Assembly (NCBI GenBank): GCA_032122355.1
Contig: JAUMCS010000031.1
Coordinates: 1 to 35,143, forward strand
DNA: 35,143 nucleotides
Direction: 5' to 3'
Source of the DNA: RFTU01 sp032122355
GTDB lineage: Bacteria; Pseudomonadota; Gammaproteobacteria; Burkholderiales; Burkholderiaceae_C
Within the stretch, counting starts at the first letter, position 1, and each line of letters opens with the position of its first letter. The notes below the pieces were generated by a model. That model was not told where the DNA came from. It did no database searches and saw only the letters and a program-made list of their open reading frames with translations. Positions 34,462-35,143 of this stretch are shown here, piece after piece. The translations under genes and the position numbers were made by a program.

Positions 34462-34481
34462 AAAAGTATTGGGGGGAATAC
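34462..34481 (-). terminator. Possible weak terminator after sbcB
   Basis: On the minus strand GTATT, six C, AATAC is followed directly by TTTT, 12 bases past the sbcB stop. The stem has only five mostly A-T pairs, so it would be weak, and read-through into the secretion operon is likely if it works at all. Confidence 0.25.
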
Positions 34482-34493
34482 CAAGAGCACCCC

Positions 34494-35143
34494 TTAGGCA
34501 TCCAATTGTGATTCCAACCACTCCGCCCAGGCCAGTAAATTTTCCAAAATTGTCTGTTGTCTCTCATCACCCAATTCCGTGGCCTGATCCCCCAATTCAT
34601 CGATTTGATGAGCAAATTGCGCTAGGGATAAATACCCCGCATGCCCATCATGCAATCGCGCCCTCAAATGAGTTAGCCATTGCTCGCGCCCATCTGCACT
34701 GAGTGTGGGTAACCAGTGACGAGCTTGATATCGCTGAACTAAGGTGGTCAAGCGTGAATCTTCTAAATAAGGCAAAGGTCGCGACCAATCTTCGGCCTGA
34801 AATTGCCGTATCCGATCTAAGACCCGCCTATCTTCACGCGAGATAAACCCACCATATAAATCTTGATCCACATCTCGAGTCAAGGAAGCATCGCGCTGAT
34901 ATATCTGAGCCCATGGCAAGTTCCTCAGGGCGTCCTGGTGCAAACGAGCGGATTGTGCGTATTGCAATTGCTGTTGTAAATCGATATTTAGGCGTTCAGC
35001 CACCTCGGGCGAAATCAGCTTTAATGGCCGCATTACCATGGGACTTTTGTTGGCGTGCAAACCTTTGATTGGCAGTCGTTTCACTCCTGTAGGCAGCTGT
35101 TCTGACGGTGTAAATAAACGCTGCCGAATATCGGACACACTCA
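34494..35143 (-). CDS. sbcB: Exodeoxyribonuclease I, C-terminal part (truncated by window edge)
   Basis: The frame is open to the window edge, so only the last 215 or so residues are present. The sequence RQRLFTPSEQLPTGVKRLPIKGLHANKSPMV (positions about 35045-35135) and later YGGFISREDRRVLDRI and SRLTTLVQRYQARHWLPTL match the SH3-like and C-terminal helical domains of Exonuclease I, the 3'-5' single-strand DNA exonuclease. The DnaQ-like catalytic domain lies outside. A GTG at 35138 is not the real start. This housekeeping gene marks the outer border of the accessory secretion cluster. Confidence 0.85.
   Translation of the reverse strand, partial: SVSDIRQRLFTPSEQLPTGVKRLPIKGLHANKSPMVMRPLKLISPEVAERLNIDLQQQLQYAQSARLHQDALRNLPWAQIYQRDASLTRDVDQDLYGGFISREDRRVLDRIRQFQAEDWSRPLPYLEDSRLTTLVQRYQARHWLPTLSADGREQWLTHLRARLHDGHAGYLSLAQFAHQIDELGDQATELGDERQQTILENLLAWAEWLESQLDA

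Noticed and set aside
1..35143. CRISPR arrays, insertion sequences, prophage genes, rRNA
   Set aside because: No regularly spaced repeats, transposase or integrase frames, terminal inverted repeats or ribosomal RNA sequence could be seen.

Overview
This window reads as chromosomal DNA of a betaproteobacterium, most likely order Burkholderiales. Supporting signs are the block tyrA / aroA-cmk fusion / rpsA / ihfB / lapA / lapB / waaC, the block nadD-rsfS-rlmH-maf-rng, the block hemA-prfA-prmC, a GlnRS and Bpt of betaproteobacterial type, and a YeeE and TcdA next to tol-pal. The family cannot be fixed from the sequence; Alcaligenaceae or Sutterellaceae-like is my guess. Coding density is very high and no stretch longer than about 160 bases lacks a gene. 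There are two short runs of N (5597-5612 and 33215-33224), so the sequence is a gap-joined draft assembly. No insertion sequence, prophage, CRISPR array or rRNA is visible.

Layout. Positions 1-5975 (+) hold the 3' end of tyrA, a fused EPSP synthase/CMP kinase, ribosomal protein S1, IHF-beta and the LapA/LapB pair that regulates lipopolysaccharide synthesis. Positions 5954-10556 are a lipopolysaccharide region: waaC and a DUF4254 gene on the minus strand, then a GT25 transferase, a GT2 transferase and a WaaL-type membrane protein on the plus strand. Next comes glnS with a large internal insertion (10617-12707), converging on bpt, which starts three bases after a tRNA-Lys gene. From 13655 to 22031 ten minus-strand genes follow one another closely: nadD, rsfS, rlmH, maf, rng, tolB, pal, ybgF, a YeeE/YedE transporter and tcdA. 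From 22176 to 27110 lie miaB, a small membrane protein on the opposite strand, hemA, prfA and prmC.

The accessory part is 27114-34405 (all minus), between the housekeeping genes prmC and sbcB. In transcription order it encodes an HMW1C/ApNGT-type cytoplasmic N-glycosyltransferase (GT41), a Sec-exported parvulin-type prolyl isomerase, a TolC-like outer membrane protein, a LapB/LssB-type ABC exporter with a degenerate C39-like domain, and an HlyD-like adaptor. The spacing (32, 3 and 3 bases, then a 4-base overlap) suggests one operon. N-glycosyltransferases of this family are known with two-partner secretion and autotransporter adhesins. Here the enzyme is tied to a complete type I secretion machine, which suggests that a large adhesin is glucosylated in the cytoplasm and then exported in one step. 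No cargo gene lies in the window.

Other points of interest are the tRNA-Lys/bpt junction, which would leave a leaderless bpt mRNA after tRNA processing; about 92 extra residues inside GlnRS; a WaaL-like protein whose motif histidine is glutamate; tolB-pal-ybgF without tolQRA; and evidence that the second run of N represents no missing bases at all.
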